From the NCBI GenBank assembly GCA_025353435.1, contig JANXQR010000224.1:1-25190 (forward strand): DNA of 25,190 nucleotides, given 5' to 3'. The DNA is from Acidobacteriota bacterium. Lineage in GTDB: Bacteria; Acidobacteriota; Terriglobia; Terriglobales; Acidobacteriaceae. Below are positions 8,207 to 15,514 of this stretch, in pieces. The position numbers and the translations under genes are program-made. The stretch's first letter is position 1, and each line of letters begins with the position of its first letter. Below the pieces are notes generated by a model. The model was not told the DNA's origin and searched no databases. It saw only the letters and a program-made list of their open reading frames with translations.

Positions 8207-9418
8207 ATGAACCAGTTGACCAGGTATCCACTCCCTTACCTTTGCGTCCTTGTTCTTTTGGGGATTGTCCGGCCATATCCGTTTGCTCTTCAAGCAACTG
8301 CACAGTCAATGCCGCTGGCTGCGACGCCACCGATGGGCTGGAATAGCTGGAATCATTTTGCGGGAAAGGTGACGGATGCTGATGTCCGTTCCGCGGCAGA
8401 CGCCATGTTCGCCACCGGGATGCGCGACGCCGGGTACACCTATGTCAATGTCGACGACACGTGGGAAGGCGAACGAGATACGCAGGGTAATATTCTGCCG
8501 AATAGCCGCTTCCCTGACATGAAGGCGCTTGCAGATTATGTGCACTCGAAGGGGCTCAAGTTTGGAATCTACTCGTCGCCTGGGCCCAAAACGTGCGCGG
8601 GCTTCGAGGGCAGCTATGGTCATGAAGATCAAGACGCGAAAACGTATGCCGCGTGGGGCGTGGATTTTCTGAAGTATGACTTATGCGGCCTCCGGCCCAT
8701 TGTCCGCCTTTACGACCCCCAGCAGGATCCCAAGAAGTCTTCTGCCATGATGCGTGATGCCTATGCAAAAATGCATCGCGCCCTGGTGAAGACCGGCCGG
8801 CCCATTGTTTACAGCATTTGCCAATACGGTGTCGATTCAGTGTGGGAATGGGGGGAAGAAGTTGGAGGAAATCTATGGCGAACCACCGATGACATTAGCG
8901 ACAGCTTTCGCAGCATGTCGCTGATTGGCTTCTCTCAGGCGGGCCTCGAACGGTACGCCAGGCCCGGCCATTGGAACGACCCCGACATGCTGGAGGTGGG
9001 CAATGGCGGCATGTCGGCAGATGAGTACCGCACGCAGATGAGCCTTTGGGCAATCCTGGCCGCGCCATTGCTCGCCGGTAACGATTTGAACACCATGGAT
9101 GAGACAACCAAAAGTATCCTGATGAACAACGAGGTCATCGCCGTGGACCAGGACAAACTTGGGATACAGGGATTTCGCCTCAGCCCGCCACAGATTTGGG
9201 TCCGGCCGTTGGCGGATGGCGCGAAAGCGGCGGCGTTATTCAATTTCGTCACTGACGATGTCCCACAACCAATTACATTGCGGTTCAAAGATCTTGGGTT
9301 CATTGGCCCCGTTCATGCTCGCGATCTTTGGGCGCACAAAGACCTTGGCATTCTCATCGACTCTTACACGGTGATACCGCCTAAGGGAGGCGTCGTGATG
9401 CTCCGACTGTGGAAGTAA
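8207..9418 (+). CDS. Secreted alpha-galactosidase, glycoside hydrolase family 27
   Basis: This 403-residue enzyme should release terminal alpha-galactose (or a close sugar such as beta-L-arabinopyranose) from oligo- or polysaccharides. A signal peptide covers about residues 1-33, after which the family start PPMGWNSWNHFAG (41-53) appears. VNVDDTW is at 81-86, the nucleophile is D158 in FLKYDLCG, and the acid/base is D229 in WRTTDDI, by alignment to human GLA and rice alpha-galactosidase. ARPGHWNDPDML (251-262) and a C-terminal antiparallel beta domain (from about 330) complete the family architecture. Export places it in the periplasm or outside the cell. It is read away from the permease gene; convergent genes follow it. 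Confidence 0.95.
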   Translation: MNQLTRYPLPYLCVLVLLGIVRPYPFALQATAQSMPLAATPPMGWNSWNHFAGKVTDADVRSAADAMFATGMRDAGYTYVNVDDTWEGERDTQGNILPNSRFPDMKALADYVHSKGLKFGIYSSPGPKTCAGFEGSYGHEDQDAKTYAAWGVDFLKYDLCGLRPIVRLYDPQQDPKKSSAMMRDAYAKMHRALVKTGRPIVYSICQYGVDSVWEWGEEVGGNLWRTTDDISDSFRSMSLIGFSQAGLERYARPGHWNDPDMLEVGNGGMSADEYRTQMSLWAILAAPLLAGNDLNTMDETTKSILMNNEVIAVDQDKLGIQGFRLSPPQIWVRPLADGAKAAALFNFVTDDVPQPITLRFKDLGFIGPVHARDLWAHKDLGILIDSYTVIPPKGGVVMLRLWK

Positions 9419-9466
9419 CCTACTAATTCATTTTTCCAATGGGGTGCGTTGCGCGCTTAGTGCTAT

Positions 9467-10585
9467 TTAGTCGTCTGCCGATAGCCGCGCGAGGTCCAAT
9501 GGCAATGAAACGCCTTGCCCCGTCGGCACAAATTTGAACAACACGCCGGTCAGGAGTGCAAGGCCGGCCAGTATTGCCAGTGATCGAGGATACCCCAACG
9601 TGGTGTAACTCCATCCAGCGGATACGGCGGCGATCAACTGCGCAGACGATAAAACCAGCGCCATGGAAGCCGACGCGCCGCTCCGCTCCTCGGGAGAGGC
9701 GAGGCTCATCAACGTGGTGTATATTCCGGGCTCACTCATCCATTGCGCTCCGGTCAACACGACGTAGACGCACCCTGCTGCGAATGCGGTACTTCCCCCG
9801 GAAAGCGCTAAGAGACAGGCGCACGCGACCACCTGGGCAATGAGGATGCCGTTGTTGATTCCCGCACGCCGAAACAGAACCGGCGCGGCGAGCACCGCAA
9901 TCACTTGAAACAACTGCGAGGCAGAGAAGATGTTTCCGATGTGCACCAGAGGTATGTGCACATGCTGAGCAAAGTAGACATTGGCAAAGGGTGAGAATGC
10001 ACCCGTGACAAATCCCCAGGCGGCAACGGCAGGCAGGAAGCGCATGAGGTGAGGTGACAGGAATGGCGCCGCCCGAGACGTTGTTGGAGTTGACTGTTCC
10101 CGAAGGGCGATAGTAAAGAAAACGCCGACCATCGCCAGGATGGCTGCCGCGATAAGCGTCATCTGGTCAGGGGCGGGAAATCCCGATGGGATCGGCAAGC
10201 CACCGAACCATCCCGGCATTCGGCTGCCCATCAACCCACCTGCCGCGCCCACGCCGATACCCAGCGAGAACAGCAGACTGAAAGCGGTCGAGCGATCCTT
10301 TTCGTCGGTGAGGCTCGCGGTCATCGGAGACAAGCTCACCGCCCACAGGCACAGGCACATTCCGGTGAGGATTGATAAGCCGCATTGCAGCCAGAAAACC
10401 ACGGTCACCGCACGAAAGCACAGGACGACTGGCGCCGCCACCTGGCATACCAACAACGACCGCCTGAGGCCAATCCGCCGAATGAGCAGCCAGGCGGGCA
10501 CGACTCCGATCAAGTTGCCGGCCGCCATGGCGCCAGCGAGAACGCCTAACTGCTGTGCGGAGTAGCCGCGAGCAATCAAGACCAA
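9467..10585 (-). CDS. MFS transporter, N-terminus in another frame
   Basis: This frame gives 372 residues of a major facilitator permease with about eleven hydrophobic helices, for example GVLAGAMAAGNLIGVVPAWL followed by the loop RRIGLRRSL between helices 2 and 3. The only start available in this frame is TTG at 10585, which would begin in the middle of the first helix. The missing part, ending WLFAGASFF, is encoded at the end of the upstream nucleotidyltransferase frame and joins to FDLGLSVYFFLFNL across a T9 run at 10622-10630. So the transporter is probably made as a fusion or after slippage, or is broken. The substrate is unknown; it is the last gene of the operon and converges on the GH27 gene. 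Confidence 0.8.
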   Translation of the reverse strand: MVLIARGYSAQQLGVLAGAMAAGNLIGVVPAWLLIRRIGLRRSLLVCQVAAPVVLCFRAVTVVFWLQCGLSILTGMCLCLWAVSLSPMTASLTDEKDRSTAFSLLFSLGIGVGAAGGLMGSRMPGWFGGLPIPSGFPAPDQMTLIAAAILAMVGVFFTIALREQSTPTTSRAAPFLSPHLMRFLPAVAAWGFVTGAFSPFANVYFAQHVHIPLVHIGNIFSASQLFQVIAVLAAPVLFRRAGINNGILIAQVVACACLLALSGGSTAFAAGCVYVVLTGAQWMSEPGIYTTLMSLASPEERSGASASMALVLSSAQLIAAVSAGWSYTTLGYPRSLAILAGLALLTGVLFKFVPTGQGVSLPLDLARLSADD

Positions 10586-11943
10586 ATTGAAGAGGAAGAA
10601 ATAGACTGACAGGCCCAGGTCAAAAAAAAAGATGCGCCTGCAAAGAGCCAGAACTGGTTGCGTAAAGTGCGGGTCGTGAGCCAGGCAGAAGCTCCGTGAA
10701 CGACGAACTCCGCGTCCATAGAAACGTGACGCCAGGAACGACTACACAGATATTTCAAATATCTCCAAAGGGCGGGTGTACTCTCGGATTCTTTGACTTG
10801 ACGCCGAAGATGTGTGCGCTTTGCTGTTGCGGTCGGGCTGGCAATATAGGTGGGGAGAAGGGCCCTGCGTAGCACGCCCGTGCGCGCCTGAGGCGAGTCG
10901 GCGAGGAGCCAATGCAGCAGGCGTCCATCTTTGTTGTGCCGAAACATCACTTCCAACGGAGATCCGCCAAAGCGTTTCAGCCAGTGCCTCTGGGCTGCCG
11001 GTAGCCCGTTCAATACGGCATCCACGACCTCAGGCATCGGACACGAAAACCAGCTCTGAGCCAGGCTGATCGCGATTACCTGCAGGCGTCTTTGCTGAAT
11101 GCTGTACAGGTCGAGCCACTCGCTCCAAAATTCCGCATCGTGGGCATGATTCTGCAAAAAATGAGCTAGCTCGCGCACATGATGAACCACCCAATCGCCG
11201 CAGAGGACGCCACGCAGGATATGCAGGCAGAGGAATGCGAGTTTATCTGGGGTACTCAACGCAACCCAGGTCAAATCACCTTGAGTGATGGTGACTCGGC
11301 GACGCCAGAAGAATTCAATCTCGGGCATCTTGATACACAAATTGCTTTCGTTCCAGAGGCACAAATGAATTTCAATCGACGGTGGCATGGCAGGGTCGTA
11401 CGAGTTGCCGCGCCATTTCCACGAACCTGGCCGGGAAAGCGCCGGCACGTGGTCGGCGTCGCAGCGTTGTCGGCCGACAGAACTGTATCCGAGCGCCAAA
11501 AGGACCGACTCAGCTTCTAGCGTGTATTCGGGCGGACAGAATATGTCGATATCTGATTGCATACGGAACCGCGGGTCGTTCACAAACTCCGGAGCCTGTG
11601 TAAAGCCCTTCAAGACGACGTGAGGTATGCCCGCCCGATCAAGGGCGCTTTTTGCCTCGATGTAACACGAAAAAACGTTATCGAATCGATCTTTGTTGTC
11701 GCGGATGTTTCTCGCCAACCGCTCCGCCACCCATGCAGGAAGCTGATGTCCAGCCACCTCAGCCAACGGCAGTGTGAGATGCGCAAGATCGCAAAACTCG
11801 AGAAGCTTCTCCCACTTGACGTCGTCCAGCCTGGCAAGTCCCTCCATGGTGCCTCCTTGCACCTGCAGGGCCGCCATCAACGCTGCAAATGCGGAGGGAG
11901 CACGCGCCGTCAAAGTTCCATTTCCGATTGGATAAGAGCGCAT
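10576..11943 (-). CDS. Nucleotidyltransferase family protein (NTP_transf_5-like)
   Basis: This 455-residue protein belongs to the large nucleotidyltransferase-fold group. The diagnostic segment is HVVLKG at 108-113 followed by DPRFRMQSDIDIF (123-135), where D131 and D133 form the catalytic DxD pair. The helical C-terminal half is typical of NTP_transf_5 proteins, which often accompany HprK-like kinases in peptide (RiPP/lasso) maturation clusters. It starts two bases after the kinase stop. The last residues, from about 421 (RNQFWLFAGAS), are not nucleotidyltransferase-like but look like the first helix of the following MFS protein; after the T9 run the frame gives a short serine-rich tail and stops. 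The substrate is unknown. Confidence 0.75.
   Translation of the reverse strand: MRSYPIGNGTLTARAPSAFAALMAALQVQGGTMEGLARLDDVKWEKLLEFCDLAHLTLPLAEVAGHQLPAWVAERLARNIRDNKDRFDNVFSCYIEAKSALDRAGIPHVVLKGFTQAPEFVNDPRFRMQSDIDIFCPPEYTLEAESVLLALGYSSVGRQRCDADHVPALSRPGSWKWRGNSYDPAMPPSIEIHLCLWNESNLCIKMPEIEFFWRRRVTITQGDLTWVALSTPDKLAFLCLHILRGVLCGDWVVHHVRELAHFLQNHAHDAEFWSEWLDLYSIQQRRLQVIAISLAQSWFSCPMPEVVDAVLNGLPAAQRHWLKRFGGSPLEVMFRHNKDGRLLHWLLADSPQARTGVLRRALLPTYIASPTATAKRTHLRRQVKESESTPALWRYLKYLCSRSWRHVSMDAEFVVHGASAWLTTRTLRNQFWLFAGASFFLTWACQSISSSSIWS
10622..10630 (-). other. T9 homopolymer at the NTase/MFS frame junction
   Basis: The coding strand reads GCATC, nine T, then GACCTGGGCCTG. With nine T the nucleotidyltransferase frame continues as FFLTWACQ and ends soon after; with seven or ten T it would read FFDLGLSVYFFLFNL and enter the transporter frame. 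Long U runs are known sites of RNA polymerase slippage and also of sequencing error. The transporter helix is continuous only across this point. Confidence 0.8.
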
Positions 11944-11945
11944 CG

Positions 11946-13028
11946 CTAAATTCCGTTCTCAGCTAACTGCTGGAGGCGGGCAATTCCCCACGGCAGGTCG
12001 CGGTAGCGTAGTTCAAATACATTTGCCTTCAGCAGGCGCGCCAAAGTGGCCTCCTGCATCGGCCCAAATTCTGGAGATGGAATGATGTGCTGCTTGAACC
12101 AATCGCACACCGAGGAAGCCTGTCTGGGAATCAGTTGTTGCTCATCGTCGGAGCCGCGGTTCAGGAAGACAATCGCATCGATAACCGTTGAATTCGCACA
12201 CGCAAGGTCATGCCATTCTGATGTGGGTACTTCGATGGAGGGCTTGCCCGCAGCACGTGGCGTGATGCGGCGCCCCGATAACTCAGGAAAGAGCTGCGCG
12301 GCTGATGGACGAAAGCGCACCTTGTGGCAATTGCCCACCACCATGCGATCTCTTCTCTCGATTGGAAGGTAAGTCGCATCGTCACTTACATAAGTCCAAC
12401 CAGCGCGTGCTCCCGCAAAGGCGAGCGTCGATTTGCCGTCGCCCGAATTGCCGCAGATAAGGACTCCCTTGCCGGCAATTTGCACGCAGGCAGCGTGAAG
12501 CGGCACGCAATGCAATGTAGCCAGCATCGAAAGCACGGTTCCCTCCAGCAAGTGATAGCAAAAATAGCTGTGGCTCCGCGCAGTCAGTTCAGACACTCTG
12601 CCAACTGCCCATCCCGCGTGAAGATCGGCGATGACGAAGTTATGCTCGTCTGCCTCCTGCACAATCAATCCGCCTTTTATGGTGCAGGTCGGTGCGGGCG
12701 GCATCACCCGCATGCCAATCGGGTCGGGAAGCACCTCGATCAGGATTTCGAGCGGCGTGCGATCGAAGGCGGGCATGAACTTTGACCAGCTTTGATCAGC
12801 AGCGGCGAGGACACTGGCATGATTGGTCACAATCCGAATTGGAAACCCGAGCGGAAAGTACATCTTCTGCTGATTTAGCGCGGCTCCTTCGGTGATGCTC
12901 GCATGGGCTCTTCGACGAGAGTCCGAGGCCGCAGCGCCTCCATCGATCAGTCCTTCGCGTGCGCTGATATGCCTCCGTCTCTCAGACGGGAGGGCTACCT
13001 CCGCGCACGAACCCTCATTTGGAACCAT
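11946..13028 (-). CDS. HPr-kinase-like P-loop protein
   Basis: This 360-residue protein has the core of HPr kinase/phosphorylase-like serine kinases. VPLHAACV (175-182) precedes the Walker A loop GNSGDGKST (193-201), and YVSDDATYL (214-222) holds the acidic SDD pair. About 150 N-terminal residues are not recognised. I chose the ATG at 13028 over the upstream in-frame start at 13127 because AGGAGAG sits seven bases ahead of it; it overlaps the end of the cytochrome gene by 14 bp. HprK relatives of this type phosphorylate small proteins or peptides, and in paeninodin-like lasso clusters modify a precursor C-terminus. No HPr or precursor peptide gene is evident here, so the target is unknown. 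Confidence 0.75.
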   Translation of the reverse strand: MVPNEGSCAEVALPSERRRHISAREGLIDGGAAASDSRRRAHASITEGAALNQQKMYFPLGFPIRIVTNHASVLAAADQSWSKFMPAFDRTPLEILIEVLPDPIGMRVMPPAPTCTIKGGLIVQEADEHNFVIADLHAGWAVGRVSELTARSHSYFCYHLLEGTVLSMLATLHCVPLHAACVQIAGKGVLICGNSGDGKSTLAFAGARAGWTYVSDDATYLPIERRDRMVVGNCHKVRFRPSAAQLFPELSGRRITPRAAGKPSIEVPTSEWHDLACANSTVIDAIVFLNRGSDDEQQLIPRQASSVCDWFKQHIIPSPEFGPMQEATLARLLKANVFELRYRDLPWGIARLQQLAENGI

Positions 13029-13509
13029 CTTCACTCTCCTCGCCTGAATAGACTCGCGGCTCGCCCAGGCTGCCGGCGGGAGGTAGATGCCGAATGTACA
13101 CAACGATTGACCAGATCTCCGTATCATTCAGAATCCCGCGCGATGCCGGCATACCCGACGGCCCAATGCCGTTTTCGATTATCCATTTGAGCTGGCCGTC
13201 GCTATACGCCTGGACGTCGCGCGATACAAGGGAGGGGACAGGTGGATCAAGGGTTGCTGCAAACGGGACGCCGGTGTTTTGGCCATCGAGTCCGTGACAC
13301 ACAATGCAGTAATGCTCGAAGGCCTCCTTTCCATCACGAAGTGTCGATGCATTCGCGATGAGCGGATTCGCCTTGCCACCGCCCTGCACAGTGACGTGCC
13401 TCTTTGTCCAAGAGGCAACGTCGGATTCGAGCTTTCCAGGCATGGATGCGCGACACGACGTAATCGCCAAGCAAATCAATATCCAGATTGCGGCTGGGGC
13501 TCGCTTCAC
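13015..13509 (-). CDS. c-type cytochrome, lipoprotein
   Basis: This 164-residue protein starts with GTG (13507-13509) and has a lipoprotein-type signal ending ITSC, so C19 is the likely lipidation site. A single heme site CIVCH lies at 68-72, and M120 in GPSGMPASRG is the likely sixth ligand; WSIVVYIRHLP at 133-143 is the usual C-terminal helix of class I cytochromes such as cbb3-linked or dehydrogenase-linked ones. It would carry electrons in the periplasm, anchored to a membrane. One base separates it from the CuA protein upstream, and its end overlaps the kinase start, so it joins the redox and kinase halves of the operon. Confidence 0.88.
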   Translation of the reverse strand: MKRAPAAIWILICLAITSCRASMPGKLESDVASWTKRHVTVQGGGKANPLIANASTLRDGKEAFEHYCIVCHGLDGQNTGVPFAATLDPPVPSLVSRDVQAYSDGQLKWIIENGIGPSGMPASRGILNDTEIWSIVVYIRHLPPAGSLGEPRVYSGEESEDGSK

Positions 13510-13510
13510 G

Positions 13511-13873
13511 TCAGTTCTCCGTCACTTGAATCGTGAACGACATGCGGCCATGGCCTTCACCGCAGAAGTGCCCGCACTGACCGATGAAGGTTCCCGAATG
13601 TGTGGGAGTGAAGCTCACGACCGCAGGTTTGTTACGGGTAACAACTTGGTTGATGCCGAGCTCTTTGATCAGCAGGCTGTGCGCCACGTCATCGGAGACG
13701 AGCTTGAGCTGTACCGGCTCGCCTATCTTCACGCTGATGTCGGACGGACGGAACTCAAATCGGCACGCGCGCACTTCAATCACGCGCGGTGTGTGCGTCT
13801 CAGTGGCAGGCCATGTGGATTGCGCGCACATGCCCAGCGCCAGAACAAAAGTTGCTGCCTTCAGTATTCGCAT
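13511..13873 (-). CDS. Secreted CuA-type cupredoxin (COX2-like domain)
   Basis: This 120-residue protein has a signal peptide (about 1-23) and a single cupredoxin domain. The full CuA ligand set is visible: H65 in DDVAHSLLI, then C100, C104, H108 and M111 in CGHFCGEGHGRM, the C-x3-C-x3-H-x2-M spacing of cytochrome oxidase subunit II and NosZ. The two N-terminal transmembrane helices of subunit II are absent and no oxidase subunit I is in the window, so this is a free-standing electron carrier or copper protein. It lies between two cytochrome c genes, which suggests an electron relay between heme and copper in the periplasm. Confidence 0.9.
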   Translation of the reverse strand: MRILKAATFVLALGMCAQSTWPATETHTPRVIEVRACRFEFRPSDISVKIGEPVQLKLVSDDVAHSLLIKELGINQVVTRNKPAVVSFTPTHSGTFIGQCGHFCGEGHGRMSFTIQVTEN

Positions 13874-13925
13874 TTCTCCTCATCGACCGTAAGTGGTAAT
13901 CAAATCAAGCGGCGTTTCTGACTTG

Positions 13926-14204
13926 CTACGGAGCCAGGTACTTCAACAACAGGCGTTCATCCTCGCCCGATAGCCGGGCACGCACGCGCATATGCATCAT
14001 GACGGTACCCGTAATACGAGGAGAAAGGCTCATTGGGGGTTGATGGCACCGCGCACAGTTAGTGGCAAATACCTGCTCGCCGGTACGCGCAGACGATGCC
14101 GGCCGCGCTGCTCTTTGCGCCGCTCCGACCGCCTGACGGGGCAGCCCTCCGCCCACGGCAGCCGATGTCAAAATCAGCGAAGCAGCAATCAGGGCGATGT
14201 TCAT
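13926..14204 (-). CDS. Small secreted cytochrome c
   Basis: This 92-residue protein has a hydrophobic signal sequence, a heme site CARCH at 50-54, and a short C-terminal helix ending LLLKYLAP. Methionines around 69-72 (VMMHM) could give the sixth ligand. I prefer the ATG at 14204 over an in-frame GTG-type start at 14222: it overlaps the barrel gene stop (ATGA) and GGAGG lies just upstream. It is among the smallest monoheme cytochromes. A 52-bp gap separates it from the CuA protein. Electron transfer in the periplasm is inferred from the heme motif and signal. Confidence 0.87.
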   Translation of the reverse strand: MNIALIAASLILTSAAVGGGLPRQAVGAAQRAARPASSARTGEQVFATNCARCHQPPMSLSPRITGTVMMHMRVRARLSGEDERLLLKYLAP

Positions 14205-15271
14205 TCCTTGCCTCCAAACCACAACGGAATCGTGAAGCGATAGGTCAAACCGAGATTCCAGATATTCAGGTTTCGTTGGCTCTCAAACGACCGACCATAA
14301 CTGGAGAGGAGGCGCAGATTGTCGCGAAGATAGTAGTTGACACCAAAATCGAAGCGCTCCGTGCGCACGCGAGGAAGGCCATTGCCACCTCCGTTTGAGG
14401 GAAAGAACTGCTGCATGCGAACGACCGGCTGCAGGCTCCGCGCAAACTGCGGAAGAGACATTCGCGACTCCCGATATGCCGCTTCAATCCAGTAGCCATG
14501 ACCGAAATAACTAATGTCCTGCTCGGCCTTTACATCCAGTCCCGTTGAAGGGGGTTGCCAGGATAGATAGAAGGCGCCGGAAGTGATATGTCGGTTTTCG
14601 AGGAATCGCTGCCATGAGCTGCCGACCTCGAGGCGCTTGCCGGGAAGAAAGACGCTCGCATCCATACCAGCCGTACGCGCCGAGTCAAACTGATTAATGC
14701 CGCTGTGCGCCGAACCGTAGACGGAATATTGCGCACTGATGGCCGGCCTCTGAAGCGCAACTCCACGGACCATGAGACCGTCGCCAGCCCCGGTGGTTCG
14801 CGTTCCGACGGATGCAGTCAAGGGCGAGTCCTGCAAATTCCGAATCCATATCGGCTCCAGGCGCTCGTTGTACAAACCGAATGGAAGCAGGTAACGGCCT
14901 CCAACAACGGTTGCGTGCGTATTGGCCAGCCAATCGATCTGCGCGTATTCGACAGTCTTAAACACCTTGCCTGTGAATGGTCCGCTTGTCTGATCCTGAC
15001 GCTGGAAGAAACCGGTAAAGTCGGTGCGCGACTCAAGCAGGAAGTGACGGCCGAAAGCGATCAGCAAAACAGGGTCGATCTGCGGTTCGAGCGTGGGCGC
15101 GCCACCGCTCACGTTATGAACGTAGCCAGCGCCTCCTTGAATCACGGGGGCGTGGCCCGCATTGTTTCCCGAATCGGCGGAATCCTGAGCATCGACTTGG
15201 TGCACGATCACGCAGGTGAGAACGATTGTGAGCAGCCATCTGCCGGCGATTCGGCGCTCCCTCAAATCCAC
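14201..15271 (-). CDS. Outer-membrane beta-barrel protein, function unknown
   Basis: With a GTG start at 15271 the protein has 356 residues and a normal signal peptide (MDLRERRIAG, a hydrophobic stretch ending VDAQ). GGAGG lies seven bases upstream (15279-15283), which decides this start over the ATG at 15334. The mature part alternates polar and aromatic residues in strands such as ERFDFGVNYYLRDNLRLLSSYG and ends NIWNLGLTYRFTIPLWFGGKE, as in porin-like barrels. No specific porin family is recognised. As the first gene of the cytochrome operon it could be an outer-membrane channel or a sleeve for electron or metal passage, but that is inference; no multiheme partner is present. Confidence 0.75.
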   Translation of the reverse strand: MDLRERRIAGRWLLTIVLTCVIVHQVDAQDSADSGNNAGHAPVIQGGAGYVHNVSGGAPTLEPQIDPVLLIAFGRHFLLESRTDFTGFFQRQDQTSGPFTGKVFKTVEYAQIDWLANTHATVVGGRYLLPFGLYNERLEPIWIRNLQDSPLTASVGTRTTGAGDGLMVRGVALQRPAISAQYSVYGSAHSGINQFDSARTAGMDASVFLPGKRLEVGSSWQRFLENRHITSGAFYLSWQPPSTGLDVKAEQDISYFGHGYWIEAAYRESRMSLPQFARSLQPVVRMQQFFPSNGGGNGLPRVRTERFDFGVNYYLRDNLRLLSSYGRSFESQRNLNIWNLGLTYRFTIPLWFGGKE

Positions 15272-15278
15272 AACGACG

Positions 15279-15283
15279 CCTCC
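15279..15283 (-). promoter_or_regulatory. Ribosome binding site fixing the barrel-protein start
   Basis: GGAGG on the minus strand stands seven bases before GTG 15271-15269. The alternative ATG at 15334 would put about 30 hydrophilic residues ahead of the signal peptide. Confidence 0.7.
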
Positions 15284-15343
15284 GTTCGTGAAAGCGCTTT
15301 GCATTGCGCTCTGAGAGGAACCTAGACGGATCATGCACTGTAG

Positions 15344-15361
15344 TTGTCAATGAAATGTCAT
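15344..15361 (+). promoter_or_regulatory. PhoB-box-like direct repeat, plus orientation
   Basis: TTGTCAA and ATGTCAT are separated by TGAA, so the TGTCA cores are 11 bp apart, the geometry of a Pho box (two 7-bp repeats with a 4-bp AT-rich spacer). TAATTG follows 7 bp later (15369-15374) as a possible -10. Orientation would drive the TonB-dependent receptor. Other OmpR/PhoB-family regulators also bind 10-11-bp direct repeats. Confidence 0.5.
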
Positions 15362-15439
15362 TGCCTCGTAATTGCGAACAAGAGAATGCGGTCGCGCACT
15401 CGACCGATAGCGCGCGGGGTAATGCGAGATTGTTTGGAT

Positions 15440-15468
15440 GCGACATTATTGTGACATTTGTCTGACAA
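15440..15468 (-). promoter_or_regulatory. PhoB-box-like triple direct repeat, minus orientation
   Basis: On the minus strand TTGTCAG, ATGTCAC and ATGTCGC follow one another at exactly 11-bp steps with spacers ACAA and AATA. The third core is TGTCG, one base off. Orientation is toward the barrel-cytochrome-kinase operon. The -10 downstream is not clear. Confidence 0.5.
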
Positions 15469-15514
15469 GTCGAAACCGCGAATCTAACTAGACTCCGGCT
15501 AAGTAGCAAAGGGT

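Noticed and set aside
13029..13127. N-terminal extension of the kinase to an upstream start at 13127
   Set aside because: It would overlap the cytochrome gene by over 100 bp and lacks a ribosome site, while ATG 13028 has a good one.
15345..15350. TTGACA on the minus strand (complement of 15345-15350) as a -35 box for the barrel operon
   Set aside because: The hexamer 17 bases downstream (GTCTAG) does not resemble a -10; the bases are better explained as part of the plus-strand TGTCA repeat.
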